The notes: generated by a model not told the origin, from the sequence alone. A DNA stretch of 64,000 bases from CAVXEH01 sp963805305 (GCA_963805305.1 CAWDTM010000004.1:62001-126000), one strand, 5' to 3'; positions 49,881 to 58,932 are shown, counted from the first letter of the stretch. Numbers and translations are program-made.

Positions 49881-50837
49881 CTAGACCCGGTCGGAGCCTC
49901 CGGCCTGGCCGACCGCCGGCTCGGGCTCGGTGCGGCGACGCGGCGCCATCGGCTCGTCTGCCGCGCTCTCCGGCGTCACCGCCACCGGCACCCGGCGCTT
50001 TCGCGGGCGGAATGGCGAGGAGTCCGGCACGACCGGCCCGCTCGTCTCCGCCAGCTCACCGGATCGATACGCCTCCCAGACGGCCATGACCGTGTCGCGG
50101 TGGGGACGAATCCGGCAGTGCTCGTCGCGGTTCGCCATCTCGTCGCAGTAGCCGAGCGGCACGCACTTGGGCGCCAGGAACGATCCGAAGAACGGGCTCA
50201 CGCGGAAGATCTCGTGCCGGATCTGCTTGAAGAGCTGGCGGATCTCCCACTGCGCCATGGTGCACAGCCGCAGCCCGGACATATGGATCAGCTGCCGGAG
50301 GTTGACGGTCATGACCAGGTTCGTCTGCATGGCGTTCGGGAAGATGAAGCGCGCGTCCTCCGCAGGCACCTCCGCCTGGAGCAGCTGTCCGTACAGGTCG
50401 AGGTTGTCGTCGATCGCCTGCTGGAAGCGGCCCGCGAGGTCGTCGGGCAGGTCGCCGGAGGCGATGCTGTCCGGCACGGTGTAGTTGTCGCGCTGCTTGA
50501 AGCTCACGTAGCGCTGCGACTGCTGGTCGAAGGCGGTGCCGGCCCGATGGCGTACCAGCTGGTGGGTGAGCGTACGGGTGACCCCGCTGATGGCAAACGT
50601 GAAGTTCACGTGTTCGATGGTCGAGCCGTGGCCCGATTCCATCACCTTGCGCACCAGGTTCTGCTGCTTCTCGTCGGCCACTCCGCGGCTGACGGCCTTG
50701 TCCCAGATCCGGTCCGGGAGCTGCTCCGAGTAGCACGTCCGGCAGGCGGTGTAGATGATCGGGAGGTAGTACTCCTCCACGATCTCGCGGGTCGGGAAGA
50801 TCAGCTTCGCGGAGAGAGCGGGAGGGGTCGGCGGCAT
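49881..50837 (-). CDS. thyX: FAD-dependent thymidylate synthase
   Basis: 318 residues. ThyX makes dTMP using FAD/NADPH and methylenetetrahydrofolate. The motif region is LTHQLVRHRAGTAFDQQSQR: RHR followed by eight residues and Ser, one more than the textbook RHR-x7-S. Other support: MESGHGSTIEHVNFTFAISG, MNLRQLIHM-like VNLRQLIHMSGLRLCTMAQW, and the folate-side C-terminal part. ATG at 50837 is 6 nt after TATCGT (complement of 50844-50849), predicted leaderless, which argues against the longer reading to 50885. The C-terminal 55 residues are a charged extension. No thyA is in the window. Confidence 0.93.
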   Translation of the reverse strand: MPPTPPALSAKLIFPTREIVEEYYLPIIYTACRTCYSEQLPDRIWDKAVSRGVADEKQQNLVRKVMESGHGSTIEHVNFTFAISGVTRTLTHQLVRHRAGTAFDQQSQRYVSFKQRDNYTVPDSIASGDLPDDLAGRFQQAIDDNLDLYGQLLQAEVPAEDARFIFPNAMQTNLVMTVNLRQLIHMSGLRLCTMAQWEIRQLFKQIRHEIFRVSPFFGSFLAPKCVPLGYCDEMANRDEHCRIRPHRDTVMAVWEAYRSGELAETSGPVVPDSSPFRPRKRRVPVAVTPESAADEPMAPRRRTEPEPAVGQAGGSDRV

Positions 50838-50961
50838 CGGCGAACGATACCACGGGGTGTCCGTCGGTTCGACCGGGTAATCCACAACATGTAGTGGTCA
50901 ACCGCCGGGCAATGTGCACATCTTGTGCATAAGTCGTCCCGGACCGATGCGAATGATGGCC

Positions 50962-52440
50962 TCAGGCGAGCTCCTCGTCGGGCTCCGCGGGCGTGGATCC
51001 GGCCCGACGCTCGTCGATGCGCGCGAGGCCGTGCTGGCGGTCGAAGGCGATCCGGTTCCCGCCTGCCGCCCGCGCCGATGCCAGCGCCTCCTCGCAGCGA
51101 CCCAGGATCTGGTCGTCCCCGGCGTCATCCATGCCCGGATGGACGATGGTGATGCCGATCGAGACGGACAGCGAGATGGGGCCGGCATTGGTTATCACCG
51201 GGCGCGCCGTCAGCCGGGTCCGCACGGCGTCGGCGAAGACGGTGGCTCCGCGCTCGTCGGTGTGCGGGAGGATGGCGAGGAAGGTGTCGCCCGTCAGCCG
51301 TCCGACCGCATCGGCCTCGCGAATGCGGACCCGCAGCCGCAGCGCGAGCTCGGCGAGGATGGCATCTCCGGTCTCGATACCGTACGTCCGGTTCAGGCCG
51401 GCGAGGCCGTCGAGGTCCACGAGGACGAGGGAGATCGGATGGGCGTACCTGCGGGCCTCCGACGCCTCGATATGGAGGCGCCCCAGGATGGCGCGCCGGG
51501 ATGCGACGCGGGTGGCGGGATCGACCTCCGAGATCTTCTCGAGCTCGGCCCGCTGGAGGGCGATGGTCTGGCGCGCCGCAAGGAGCTCCGCGATGGTGGC
51601 CCGCAGCTCCCGGGCGAGCCGATCCGCCTCGGTTGCCGTGTCGTCGACCGGCAGGACGGGCGGCGGTGCGACCGGCGAGCGGGAGCCATTGGCGGGGTCG
51701 CCGCGCTCCGGGTGGGCCGCGAGGACCCACAGGCCGGCGGCCGCCAGGGCAGCCGCAAGAGCGAGCAGCCCGGGCAGTACGTCGAGCGTGCCGGGACGTG
51801 CCGCGGCGAGCACGCCGGCACCACTCGCGACCCCGGCCACCCAACCAAGGCGGTCGACGTGACCCGTCGAGAACGCAGCCACGGCGGCGACGGCGGCCAC
51901 GGCGGCTGCCACGGCTGCGAGCGCCGTGACGGCGGGGGCCATCTCCGGCTCCAGGAGCACTCCCATCAGCGGGGCGATCTCCACCCAGGCGAAGACACCC
52001 ACGATGGCGGTCACGCGAGCACGCTGGCCGTGCAGGGAAACGGGGCCCACGAGCTCGGCGGCAAGAAGCGGGATGGCGGCGGCGAGAAGGCCCAGCGCCA
52101 CGACGACCTGGGGAACGCCGTGTGAGCCGGACGGACCCTGGAGCGCCATCATGCCCGCCGCGGCCGCCAGGCCGCCGGCGGACGCGGCATCGAAGACGCG
52201 AGCCAGCGAGCCGGTGGCACGCAGCGCGGCGGAAATGGCCAGGAGGGCAGCGATGCCGCCGGCAACCGCGACCGCCGCCCCGGCCGCCGGTGCCACCCAG
52301 CCCGATGCGAGGGACGGATCGGTGGCCAGGGTCAGCGGTTCGAAGAGACGCAGCGACACGAGCGACAGGACTGGCACGCCAACCCAGGCCAGGAGGCGGG
52401 CGACGCGTGCCGGGGTCGGGTGCGAAGCGCTGTCGGTCAT
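50962..52440 (-). CDS. membrane GGDEF-domain protein with a degenerate active site
   Basis: About 492 residues. Seven to nine membrane helices in the first 270 residues, a coiled-coil stretch (ELRATIAELLAARQTIALQR), then a GGDEF fold (ISEVDPATRVASRRAILGRL, SLVLVDLDGLAGLNRTYGIE). The signature is LTGDTFLAILPH, so GG(D/E)EF has become TGDTF, with the first Gly and the Glu lost. It may bind nucleotide or sense without making c-di-GMP. Start ATG 52440 (or 52446). TACTAT (complement of 52499-52504) gives a leader near 50 nt. Confidence 0.85.
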   Translation of the reverse strand: MTDSASHPTPARVARLLAWVGVPVLSLVSLRLFEPLTLATDPSLASGWVAPAAGAAVAVAGGIAALLAISAALRATGSLARVFDAASAGGLAAAAGMMALQGPSGSHGVPQVVVALGLLAAAIPLLAAELVGPVSLHGQRARVTAIVGVFAWVEIAPLMGVLLEPEMAPAVTALAAVAAAVAAVAAVAAFSTGHVDRLGWVAGVASGAGVLAAARPGTLDVLPGLLALAAALAAAGLWVLAAHPERGDPANGSRSPVAPPPVLPVDDTATEADRLARELRATIAELLAARQTIALQRAELEKISEVDPATRVASRRAILGRLHIEASEARRYAHPISLVLVDLDGLAGLNRTYGIETGDAILAELALRLRVRIREADAVGRLTGDTFLAILPHTDERGATVFADAVRTRLTARPVITNAGPISLSVSIGITIVHPGMDDAGDDQILGRCEEALASARAAGGNRIAFDRQHGLARIDERRAGSTPAEPDEELA

Positions 52441-52558
52441 GGGCATCGATGGTGCGGGGCTGCACCGCGAGTCTGTGGGCCGGTCCGGTCGGGCGACAAT
52501 AGTACGAACGGAGGTGGCCGAGCGTGGCCGGCCCGGGGCGCTGGCTATACTCGCGGCC

Positions 52559-52972
52559 GTGACTCCTCGCACCGGCCGCACCCCGCGGGGCGCCGCCATC
52601 CCGGGTGGCGCCGTCATGAGCCGCAACCGGTTTCTCGACCTCACGGATCGGCTCATTGCCGATGGCGAGCGCCTGGTTGCCGACCCCGACTGGAACCTGT
52701 TCCGGCTCTGGCTCCTGAACTCGGACGAGCTGCTGGAGCGCGTCTGGGGACGGATGGACCGCTACCACCTGGCCTGGCTGAACGTCGGCCGCGGTTCCGC
52801 TCCGCCCGGATCGAAGCTGGACGAGGCCGGGACACGCCGCTTCGTGACGGAGGTGGCGAGCGCCAAGCTCGCCGTCCTGCGTACGATGAGGGAGTCCGTG
52901 GCGCGCCGGGGCTGGACCCTCCTCGGCGACGACCCCGAGCCCGCCGATGCCCTGACTGAGGACAACCCGTGA
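52559..52972 (+). CDS. hypothetical helical protein upstream of a PIG-L deacetylase
   Basis: 137 residues with SRNRFLDLTDRLIADGERLV, DWNLFRLWLLNSDELLERVW and FVTEVASAKLAVLRTMRESV; helical and charged, no recognised family. GTG at 52559 is 7 nt after TATACT (52546-52551), predicted leaderless. An in-frame ATG 20 codons later (MSRNRF) is a possible start. Its TGA overlaps the GTG of the deacetylase gene, so the pair is coupled. Confidence 0.65.
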   Translation: MTPRTGRTPRGAAIPGGAVMSRNRFLDLTDRLIADGERLVADPDWNLFRLWLLNSDELLERVWGRMDRYHLAWLNVGRGSAPPGSKLDEAGTRRFVTEVASAKLAVLRTMRESVARRGWTLLGDDPEPADALTEDNP

Positions 52973-53703
52973 CCGATCGACCCGACGCGCTCACCGGCGG
53001 CCTGGCGGCCGTGTTTGCCCATCCCGACGACGAGAGCTTCGGCTGCGCCGGCGCGCTGGCCCTGGCGCACGACGCGGGCCGGCCCACCCGTCTGCTCGTT
53101 GCGACCCGCGGTGAAGCGGGCACACCCGACGGCACGGGGAGCGATGCGAGCGTCGGCGAGCTGCGCGAGCGCGAGCTGGTATGCGCGGCGCAGGCCATCG
53201 GGCTCGACGAGGTGACCATCCTTGACGGCTACGCGGACGGCGCCGTGGCCGATGCCCCGTTCAGCCGCCTCGTGGACGACATCGCCGGGTGGCTCGCCAC
53301 CCGGCAGCCGGACGCGGTCATCACCTTCGGGAGCCACGGGATCACCGGGCACCCCGACCACATCGTGGTGGGAAGCGCCACGCGCTGGGCGGTCGAGCGG
53401 CTGGCCGAGACGGGCCTGGCCCCCAACGCGGTGTACGTCGTGTCGCCCATCTTCGGACCGGTTCCGAACCGCTTCGACCTGTCGCCCGAGGAGCAGGGTG
53501 CCTCACACCGCATCGAGATCACCCTCGTCGCGTCGCGGAAGGTCCGCGCCCTCGAGTGCCACGCCTCGCAGGCCGACACCGGGGAGCAGATCGTGGCGCT
53601 GCGGGCCGCCGTCGAGGCGGGGGAGGCCATCCACGAGGGGTACACGCGGGTGCGACCGGCCGTGCAGGTTCCACACCCGGTCTTCGATCCTCGGCTCCTG
53701 TAG
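52969..53703 (+). CDS. PIG-L family N-acetylglucosaminyl deacetylase
   Basis: 244 residues. Zinc deacetylase with the AHPDDESFGCAGALALA motif (HPDD-E, metal and base) and the third ligand His in GITGHPDHIVVG. Related to MshB and BshB, which make mycothiol and bacillithiol, and to lipid or glycan deacetylases. GTG at 52969 overlaps the upstream stop as GTGA (52969-52972). Confidence 0.9.
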   Translation: MTDRPDALTGGLAAVFAHPDDESFGCAGALALAHDAGRPTRLLVATRGEAGTPDGTGSDASVGELRERELVCAAQAIGLDEVTILDGYADGAVADAPFSRLVDDIAGWLATRQPDAVITFGSHGITGHPDHIVVGSATRWAVERLAETGLAPNAVYVVSPIFGPVPNRFDLSPEEQGASHRIEITLVASRKVRALECHASQADTGEQIVALRAAVEAGEAIHEGYTRVRPAVQVPHPVFDPRLL

Positions 53704-53840
53704 CAGGAGGCGGAACGTGCGGGGGGACGAGGCCGGTGGTGGGTTGGCGGGCGCTTGCGGTCCGGGACCTGGTCGGCGCCAGGGGCTGTCGACGGCTGGC
53801 CCTCGGTGGCTCCGCCGCGCAGCACTGGTAGACTCATGCC

Positions 53841-54131
53841 ATGTCCATTGACGCCAACCTCGGCAAGGTCGACGAGGTGATGACCGCGCTCTACGACATC
53901 TACGATCCGGAGATCGGGATGAGCATCGTCGATCTCGACCTGATCAAGCACGTGGAGATCGGATCCGGTGAGCAGCCCACCGAGATCAAGATGGTCCTCA
54001 CCACGCCGTTCTGCCCGTGGGCGGGCGACCTGATCGCCACGGTGAAGCAGCGCGCCGAAGAGGTCGTGGGCCCGCCGGTCAAGGTCACGCTCCTCGCCGA
54101 CCGCTGGGAGCCCCCGCCGGGTCTCTTCTAG
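53841..54131 (+). CDS. MIP18/DUF59 family Fe-S cluster assembly factor
   Basis: 96 residues: MTALYDIYDPEIGMSIVDLD at the front and MVLTTPFCPWAGDLIATVKQ with the conserved Cys. Family members (SufT/PaaD/MIP18) help mature Fe-S proteins. ATG at 53841 is 6 nt after TAGACT (53829-53834), predicted leaderless. Its TAG stop shares the palindrome CTAG (54128-54131) with the stop of the convergent receiver gene. Confidence 0.9.
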   Translation: MSIDANLGKVDEVMTALYDIYDPEIGMSIVDLDLIKHVEIGSGEQPTEIKMVLTTPFCPWAGDLIATVKQRAEEVVGPPVKVTLLADRWEPPPGLF

Positions 54132-54637
54132 GTCTTCCCCGACGTCGGTCGCCGTCGCGATGCGGGCAATCCGTCGGCAGCGGCCACCGCGTTGCCGGCG
54201 TCGGCCATGGTCACCGCGCGAGACACGGCCTCCTCGAGCTGGGCAACGGTGAACGGCTTCAGAACCACGAGCACGCCCTGCTCGGTGAGGTAGCCCTGCT
54301 GCTCCATCACCTCGCGCACGGCCGCGGAGCAGACGATCACCGGGATCTGCTCCAGGTCGCGGTCCATGCGGATCTTCTGCAGCAGCTGCCATCCCGCCAG
54401 CTCGCGGCCGCCGAAGATGAAGTCCAGGACGATGATGTCCGCGCGCGCCGCCCGGATCTGCTCCAGCTCGCGCGGGGCAAAGCTCATGAGCACGACCTCG
54501 AACCCCATCTCCGCGAGGATGTCGTTGAAGAGCTCCAGGATCTCCTGGGTGTCGTTCACGATCAGGACCCGCTTGCCGGCGCCTGGCAAGGCCGGGTCCC
54601 TTCCGTTGTCCCTTCCGTTGTCGCTCTGCGAAGCCAT
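54128..54637 (-). CDS. stand-alone response-regulator receiver protein
   Basis: About 169 residues from ATG 54637 (a GTG at 54655 is the alternative). After a short disordered N-terminus with a NGRD-NGRD repeat, the receiver starts at VLIVNDTQEILELFNDILAE. The phospho-acceptor Asp is in ADIIVLDFIFGG and the switch Lys in LVVLKPFTVAQL. No output domain, so it may act in a phosphorelay or by protein contact. No kinase gene is adjacent. Confidence 0.85.
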   Translation of the reverse strand: MASQSDNGRDNGRDPALPGAGKRVLIVNDTQEILELFNDILAEMGFEVVLMSFAPRELEQIRAARADIIVLDFIFGGRELAGWQLLQKIRMDRDLEQIPVIVCSAAVREVMEQQGYLTEQGVLVVLKPFTVAQLEEAVSRAVTMADAGNAVAAADGLPASRRRPTSGKT

Positions 54638-54693
54638 GTCGGGTTGACCCTGCACGTGGCGGGCCAGCGCATGCGAAGGGCTACGATGGACCG

Positions 54694-55263
54694 ATGCGGA
54701 TCTACACGCGCAAGGGCGACACGGGCACGACGGGGCTGCTCTACGGCGGCGCCCGCGTGTCGAAGGCGGATGCGCGCACCGACGCGTATGGCACGACCGA
54801 CGAGGCGGTCTCGGCCCTGGGCCTGGCCCGGGCCTCCCTTGGGCCCGGGACGGACCGCGTCGCCGGCGATCTCGCCGAGCTCATCATCCGGCTCCAGCGC
54901 GAGCTCTTCGTCGTTGGTGCCGAGCTCGCGACGCACAGCGAGCGCCGTGGCCGGCTCGAACCGGGGCGCACGCTCGTGACCCCGGAGATGGTGAGCGCGC
55001 TCGAGTCCGAGATCGACGGGCTCGAGGCGCAGTACCCGATGCCCGCCGAGTTCGTCATCCCCGGCGAGTCGCTGTCCGGTGCCGCGCTCGACGTCGCGCG
55101 CTCGGTGGTCCGCCGAGCGGAACGACGGTGCGTGGCGCTTTCCGAGAACGGTGGCCTGCCGGACGACTCCAGCGTGCTGCCCTACCTGAACCGGCTCGCC
55201 GACCTGCTCTTCGTCATGGCCCGCGCCGCGGACGGGGGCTTCCGCGCGGTGCGCACGGACTGA
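54694..55263 (+). CDS. ATP:cob(I)alamin adenosyltransferase, PduO type
   Basis: 189 residues. MRIYTRKGDTGTTGLLYGGA is the ATP-binding N-terminus of PduO/MMAB enzymes, RTDAYGTTDEAVSALGLARA is the conserved helix, and the C-terminus has NRLADLLFVMARAADGG. It adds the adenosyl group to cobalamin, implying use of coenzyme B12. ATG at 54694 is 6 nt after TACGAT (54682-54687), predicted leaderless. Confidence 0.93.
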   Translation: MRIYTRKGDTGTTGLLYGGARVSKADARTDAYGTTDEAVSALGLARASLGPGTDRVAGDLAELIIRLQRELFVVGAELATHSERRGRLEPGRTLVTPEMVSALESEIDGLEAQYPMPAEFVIPGESLSGAALDVARSVVRRAERRCVALSENGGLPDDSSVLPYLNRLADLLFVMARAADGGFRAVRTD

Positions 55264-55466
55264 GGTCGGGGAGCAGCTCCGGTCGGTTGCCGAATCCGCA
55301 GCGCAGTCCGGACGATCACACCGTTCCGGTGCGCTTACGCCATGCCGGACGAGGAATCCGCGGTATTGCCCGGTTGCCGGCGCAGGTAGAATCGGCCTGA
55401 GCCCATCTGCGAGCCAACCGCCGCCGTGCGATCTCGCCCGCCGGCCGACCACCCGAGGAGACCCTC

Positions 55467-56909
55467 ATGACTGTCGCGGCGTCACGCTTCCGAATGTTCA
55501 TCAACGGCGACTGGTCCGATGCTGCATCCGGCGAGACCACGCCGGTCGTGAACCCAGCCACCGAGGAGGTCATTGCCGAGGTCCCGAAAGGCGACGCCGG
55601 AGACGTCGATCGGGCCGTGGGGGCGGCGCGGGCCGCATTCGAGACGTGGTCATTGACCACGCCGGCCGAGCGTTCGGGGATGCTCCATCGTTTCGCCGAT
55701 GCGGTGAGCGACCACGCGGCGGAGCTCTCCGCGCTCGAGAGCGCCAATGTCGGCAAGCCAAAGGGCACCGCCGACTTCGACCTCGAGTTCACGATCGACA
55801 ACCTGCGCTTCTTCGCCGGCGCCGCTCGTGTCGTCGAGGGCAAGGCCGCCGGCGAGTACGTGAGCACGCACACGAGCATGATCCGCCGTGAGCCGGCGGG
55901 CGTCGTGGGCCAGGTCGCCCCCTGGAACTACCCGATCATGATGGCGGTCTGGAAGATCGCCCCGGCGCTCGCCGCCGGGTGCACCGTGGTCCTCAAGCCG
56001 GCGAGCGCCACGCCCCTCACCGCCATCAAGCTCGCCGAGCTCGCCGCAGACATCTTCCCCACCGGGGTGTTCAACGTCGTGACCGGGCCGGGCGGGGTGG
56101 TGGGCCAGCGGCTCGTCACGCACCCCCAGGTCGACATGGTGAGCCTCACCGGTGACACCGCCACGGGGAAGCAGATCGCCGCTGCCGCCGCGGCAAGCGT
56201 CAAGCGCCTCCATCTCGAGCTGGGCGGCAAGGCTCCGGTCCTCGTCTTCGATGACGCCGACCTCGACGCCCTGGCCGAGGCGGTCAAGCTGGCCGGCTTC
56301 TTCAACTCGGGGCAGGACTGCACGGCGGCAACCCGCGTCATCGCCCGCGACAAGATCTACGACGACGTGATGGCCCACTTGGTGCCGGCGGTCGAGTCGC
56401 TCAAGGTCGGGAATCCTGCCGACGACCCGGAGCTGGACATGGGCCCTCTCGTCAACCGTGCCCAGCAGGAGCGCGTGGTCGGGTTCGTCGATCGCGCTCG
56501 CGGCTATGGCGCCGAGGTGGTGACCGGTGGCGCCACCATCGGCTCGAAGGGGTTCTTCTACCGACCGTCCCTTGTCACCAACGTCGCGCAGGACTCGGAG
56601 ATCATCCAGAACGAGGTTTTCGGGCCGGTCGTCACCGTCCAGCATTTCGCCGACGACGAGGAGGGAATCCGCTGGGCGAACGACGTGAACTACGGCCTTG
56701 CCGCTTCGGTCTGGACGCGGGACGTGAAACGGGCGCTCAACGCGGCCCGGCGCCTCCGGTACGGGACGGTCTGGGTCAACGACCACCTGACGATCGCCTC
56801 CGAGATGCCGCACGGCGGCTTCGGCCAGTCCGGCTACGGCAAGGACATGGGCCTGTACAGCATCGAGGACTACACCATCGTCAAGCACGTGATGGCCAAG
56901 ATCGTCTGA
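55467..56909 (+). CDS. aldehyde dehydrogenase, gamma-aminobutyraldehyde/betaine-aldehyde type
   Basis: 480 residues, NAD(P)-dependent. Catalytic Cys285 in FFNSGQDCTAATRVI and general-base Glu251 in LHLELGGKAPVLVF. The segment GVVGQVAPWNYPIMMAVWKI and SGQDC resemble aminobutyraldehyde dehydrogenases, so conversion of 4-aminobutyraldehyde to GABA is likely, in line with the acetylpolyamine-type deacetylase at 26 kb. A TAGAAT box (55387-55392) and GAGGAG near 55455 give a leader of about 70 nt. Confidence 0.9.
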   Translation: MTVAASRFRMFINGDWSDAASGETTPVVNPATEEVIAEVPKGDAGDVDRAVGAARAAFETWSLTTPAERSGMLHRFADAVSDHAAELSALESANVGKPKGTADFDLEFTIDNLRFFAGAARVVEGKAAGEYVSTHTSMIRREPAGVVGQVAPWNYPIMMAVWKIAPALAAGCTVVLKPASATPLTAIKLAELAADIFPTGVFNVVTGPGGVVGQRLVTHPQVDMVSLTGDTATGKQIAAAAAASVKRLHLELGGKAPVLVFDDADLDALAEAVKLAGFFNSGQDCTAATRVIARDKIYDDVMAHLVPAVESLKVGNPADDPELDMGPLVNRAQQERVVGFVDRARGYGAEVVTGGATIGSKGFFYRPSLVTNVAQDSEIIQNEVFGPVVTVQHFADDEEGIRWANDVNYGLAASVWTRDVKRALNAARRLRYGTVWVNDHLTIASEMPHGGFGQSGYGKDMGLYSIEDYTIVKHVMAKIV

Positions 56910-57059
56910 CCGACGCCACGAGCCGCGGAGGGCCGATTGGGCTGACCGTCGTGGCCGCGCGGGTGGACCAGCACGCGCCGATCCGGTCCGGTCGGCCCGC
57001 ATCCGTGGGGCGGATGCCCCGTGCCATCGACCCCGGGACGGGTGCTACGATCGGCGACG

Positions 57060-57503
57060 ATGACCACGATCACCCCTGCCGGAGACGCGTCCGGGCTGTC
57101 CCGCGGGCGAACGCCGCCTCTCGATCCCGTCGAGGCGGACCGATACTTCCGGCACGGGCTGGCGCTCTTCAACGGGGCACGCTATTGGCACGCCCACGAG
57201 GCCTGGGAGACGCTGTGGCGGGCGGCCGACGACGAGGATCGGCTCTTCTACCAGGGCCTGATCCAGGTGGCAGCCGGCCTCCTGCACCTCGAGCGGAAGA
57301 ACCTGCGCGGCGCGCGTCTCAAGCTGGCCGAGGGGGTCGCCAAGCTGCGTCCGTACGAGCCGGTCCACCGCGGCATCTTCGTCAACGAGCTGACCGGGCG
57401 CGCGGACCGCGTCCTGGTCGAGCTGAACGCCGGGCGGATGCCGTATCTCATTCCGCCGGTGATCCGCTTCGTGGACGCGGATCGCCCCGAAATGAACCGA
57501 TGA
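57060..57503 (+). CDS. DUF309 family protein
   Basis: 147 residues. DUF309 motif: RYFRHGLALFNGARYWHAHE, AWETLWRAADDEDRLFYQGL, IQVAAGLLHLERKNLRGARL. A small helical family of unknown function with conserved His/Glu that could bind metal. ATG at 57060 is 8 nt after TACGAT (57046-57051), predicted leaderless. It is followed by fumC 22 bases later, but fumC has its own -10 box. Confidence 0.88.
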   Translation: MTTITPAGDASGLSRGRTPPLDPVEADRYFRHGLALFNGARYWHAHEAWETLWRAADDEDRLFYQGLIQVAAGLLHLERKNLRGARLKLAEGVAKLRPYEPVHRGIFVNELTGRADRVLVELNAGRMPYLIPPVIRFVDADRPEMNR

Positions 57504-57525
57504 CGAGCGCCGATAAGGTGAGGGC

Positions 57526-58932
57526 GTGAGCGCCGAGAAGGACGTCGAAGGCGAGTTCCGGGTGGAACACGACTCGATGGGAGACGTGCGCGTCCCGGCA
57601 TCCGCCAAGTGGCGCGCGCAGACCCAGCGTGCCGTCGGGAACTTCCCGATCTCCGGACAGCGCCTGGAGCACGCGCACATCGCGGCCCTGGCCCGCATCA
57701 AGGAGGCGGCAGCCCGGGTGAACGCCCGCCTGGGGGTGGTCGAGCCCGAGGTGGCCGATGCGATCGCCGCCGCCGCCGCCGAGATCGCCGGCGGTCGCTG
57801 GGACGACGAGTTCCCCATCGACGTTTTCCAGACCGGGTCGGGCACCAGCTCGAACATGAACATGAACGAGGTGATCGCGACCCTCGCGACCGAGCGGCTG
57901 GGCTCGCCCGTCCATCCCAACGACCACGTCAACGCCAGCCAGTCGAGCAACGACGTCTTCCCGTCGTCGATGCACATCGCCGCGGCGGCCGCGGTCGTCA
58001 ACGACCTGATCCCCGCGCTCGACCACCTCGCCGAGGCGCTCGAAGGCAAGGCGGACGAGTTCGCCGCGGTGGTGAAGTCGGGCCGCACGCACCTGATGGA
58101 CGCGACGCCGGTCACCCTGGGCCAGGAGTTCGGCGGCTACGCGGCGCAGGTCCGGATGGGCGTCGAGCGCCTGCAGGCCAGCCTCCCGCGCGTGGCAGAG
58201 CTGCCTCTTGGCGGCACCGCGGTGGGGACCGGGATCAACACGCCCCCCGGCTTCGCGGCAGCGGTCATCAACGAGCTCGGGACGATGACCGGGCTGCCGC
58301 TCACGGAGGCGCGCAACCACTTCGAGGCGCAGGGCGCTCGCGACGGCCTGGTGGAGCTCTCCGGGCAGCTGCGCACCATCGCGGTGGGCCTCAACAAGGT
58401 GGCGAACGACATCCGCTGGATGGGGTCGGGGCCGCGGGCGGGCCTGGCGGAGATCCACCTGCCCGACCTCCAGCCGGGCTCGTCGATCATGCCCGGCAAG
58501 GTGAACCCGGTCCTCGCGGAGGCGATGACCCAGGTGGTCGCCCAGGTCATCGGCAACGACGCTGCCATCGCCTGGGGCGGGGCCGCGGGCAACTTCGAGC
58601 TGAACGTCTACCTCCCGCTGATCGCTCGCAACCTGCTGGAGTCGATCCGGCTCCTCACCAACGTAAGCCGCCTCTTCGCCGACCGGCTGGTGGCCGGCAT
58701 CACGGCCGACGTCGCGCGGGCGCGCGCCTTCGCGGAGGGCTCGCCGTCCATCGTCACCCCGCTGAACAGGTACATCGGCTACGAGGAGGCGGCCAAGGTT
58801 GCCAAGCAGGCGCTGGCGGAGGGTCGCACGATCCGGGAGGTCGTGATCGAGCGTGGCTACCTGCGCGACGGGAAGCTCACCGAGGCGCAGCTCGACGAAG
58901 CGCTCGACGTGCTGCGCATGACGCACCCGTAG
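57526..58932 (+). CDS. fumC: class II fumarate hydratase
   Basis: 468 residues, iron-independent fumarase of the TCA cycle. Signature GSSIMPGKVNPV at about 317-328, catalytic region SSNDVFPSSMHIAAA, and SGRTHLMDATPVTLGQEFGG. The fold and length are standard. GTG at 57526 is 6 nt after TAAGGT (57514-57519), so it is predicted leaderless even though a gene ends just upstream. Confidence 0.95.
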   Translation: MSAEKDVEGEFRVEHDSMGDVRVPASAKWRAQTQRAVGNFPISGQRLEHAHIAALARIKEAAARVNARLGVVEPEVADAIAAAAAEIAGGRWDDEFPIDVFQTGSGTSSNMNMNEVIATLATERLGSPVHPNDHVNASQSSNDVFPSSMHIAAAAAVVNDLIPALDHLAEALEGKADEFAAVVKSGRTHLMDATPVTLGQEFGGYAAQVRMGVERLQASLPRVAELPLGGTAVGTGINTPPGFAAAVINELGTMTGLPLTEARNHFEAQGARDGLVELSGQLRTIAVGLNKVANDIRWMGSGPRAGLAEIHLPDLQPGSSIMPGKVNPVLAEAMTQVVAQVIGNDAAIAWGGAAGNFELNVYLPLIARNLLESIRLLTNVSRLFADRLVAGITADVARARAFAEGSPSIVTPLNRYIGYEEAAKVAKQALAEGRTIREVVIERGYLRDGKLTEAQLDEALDVLRMTHP

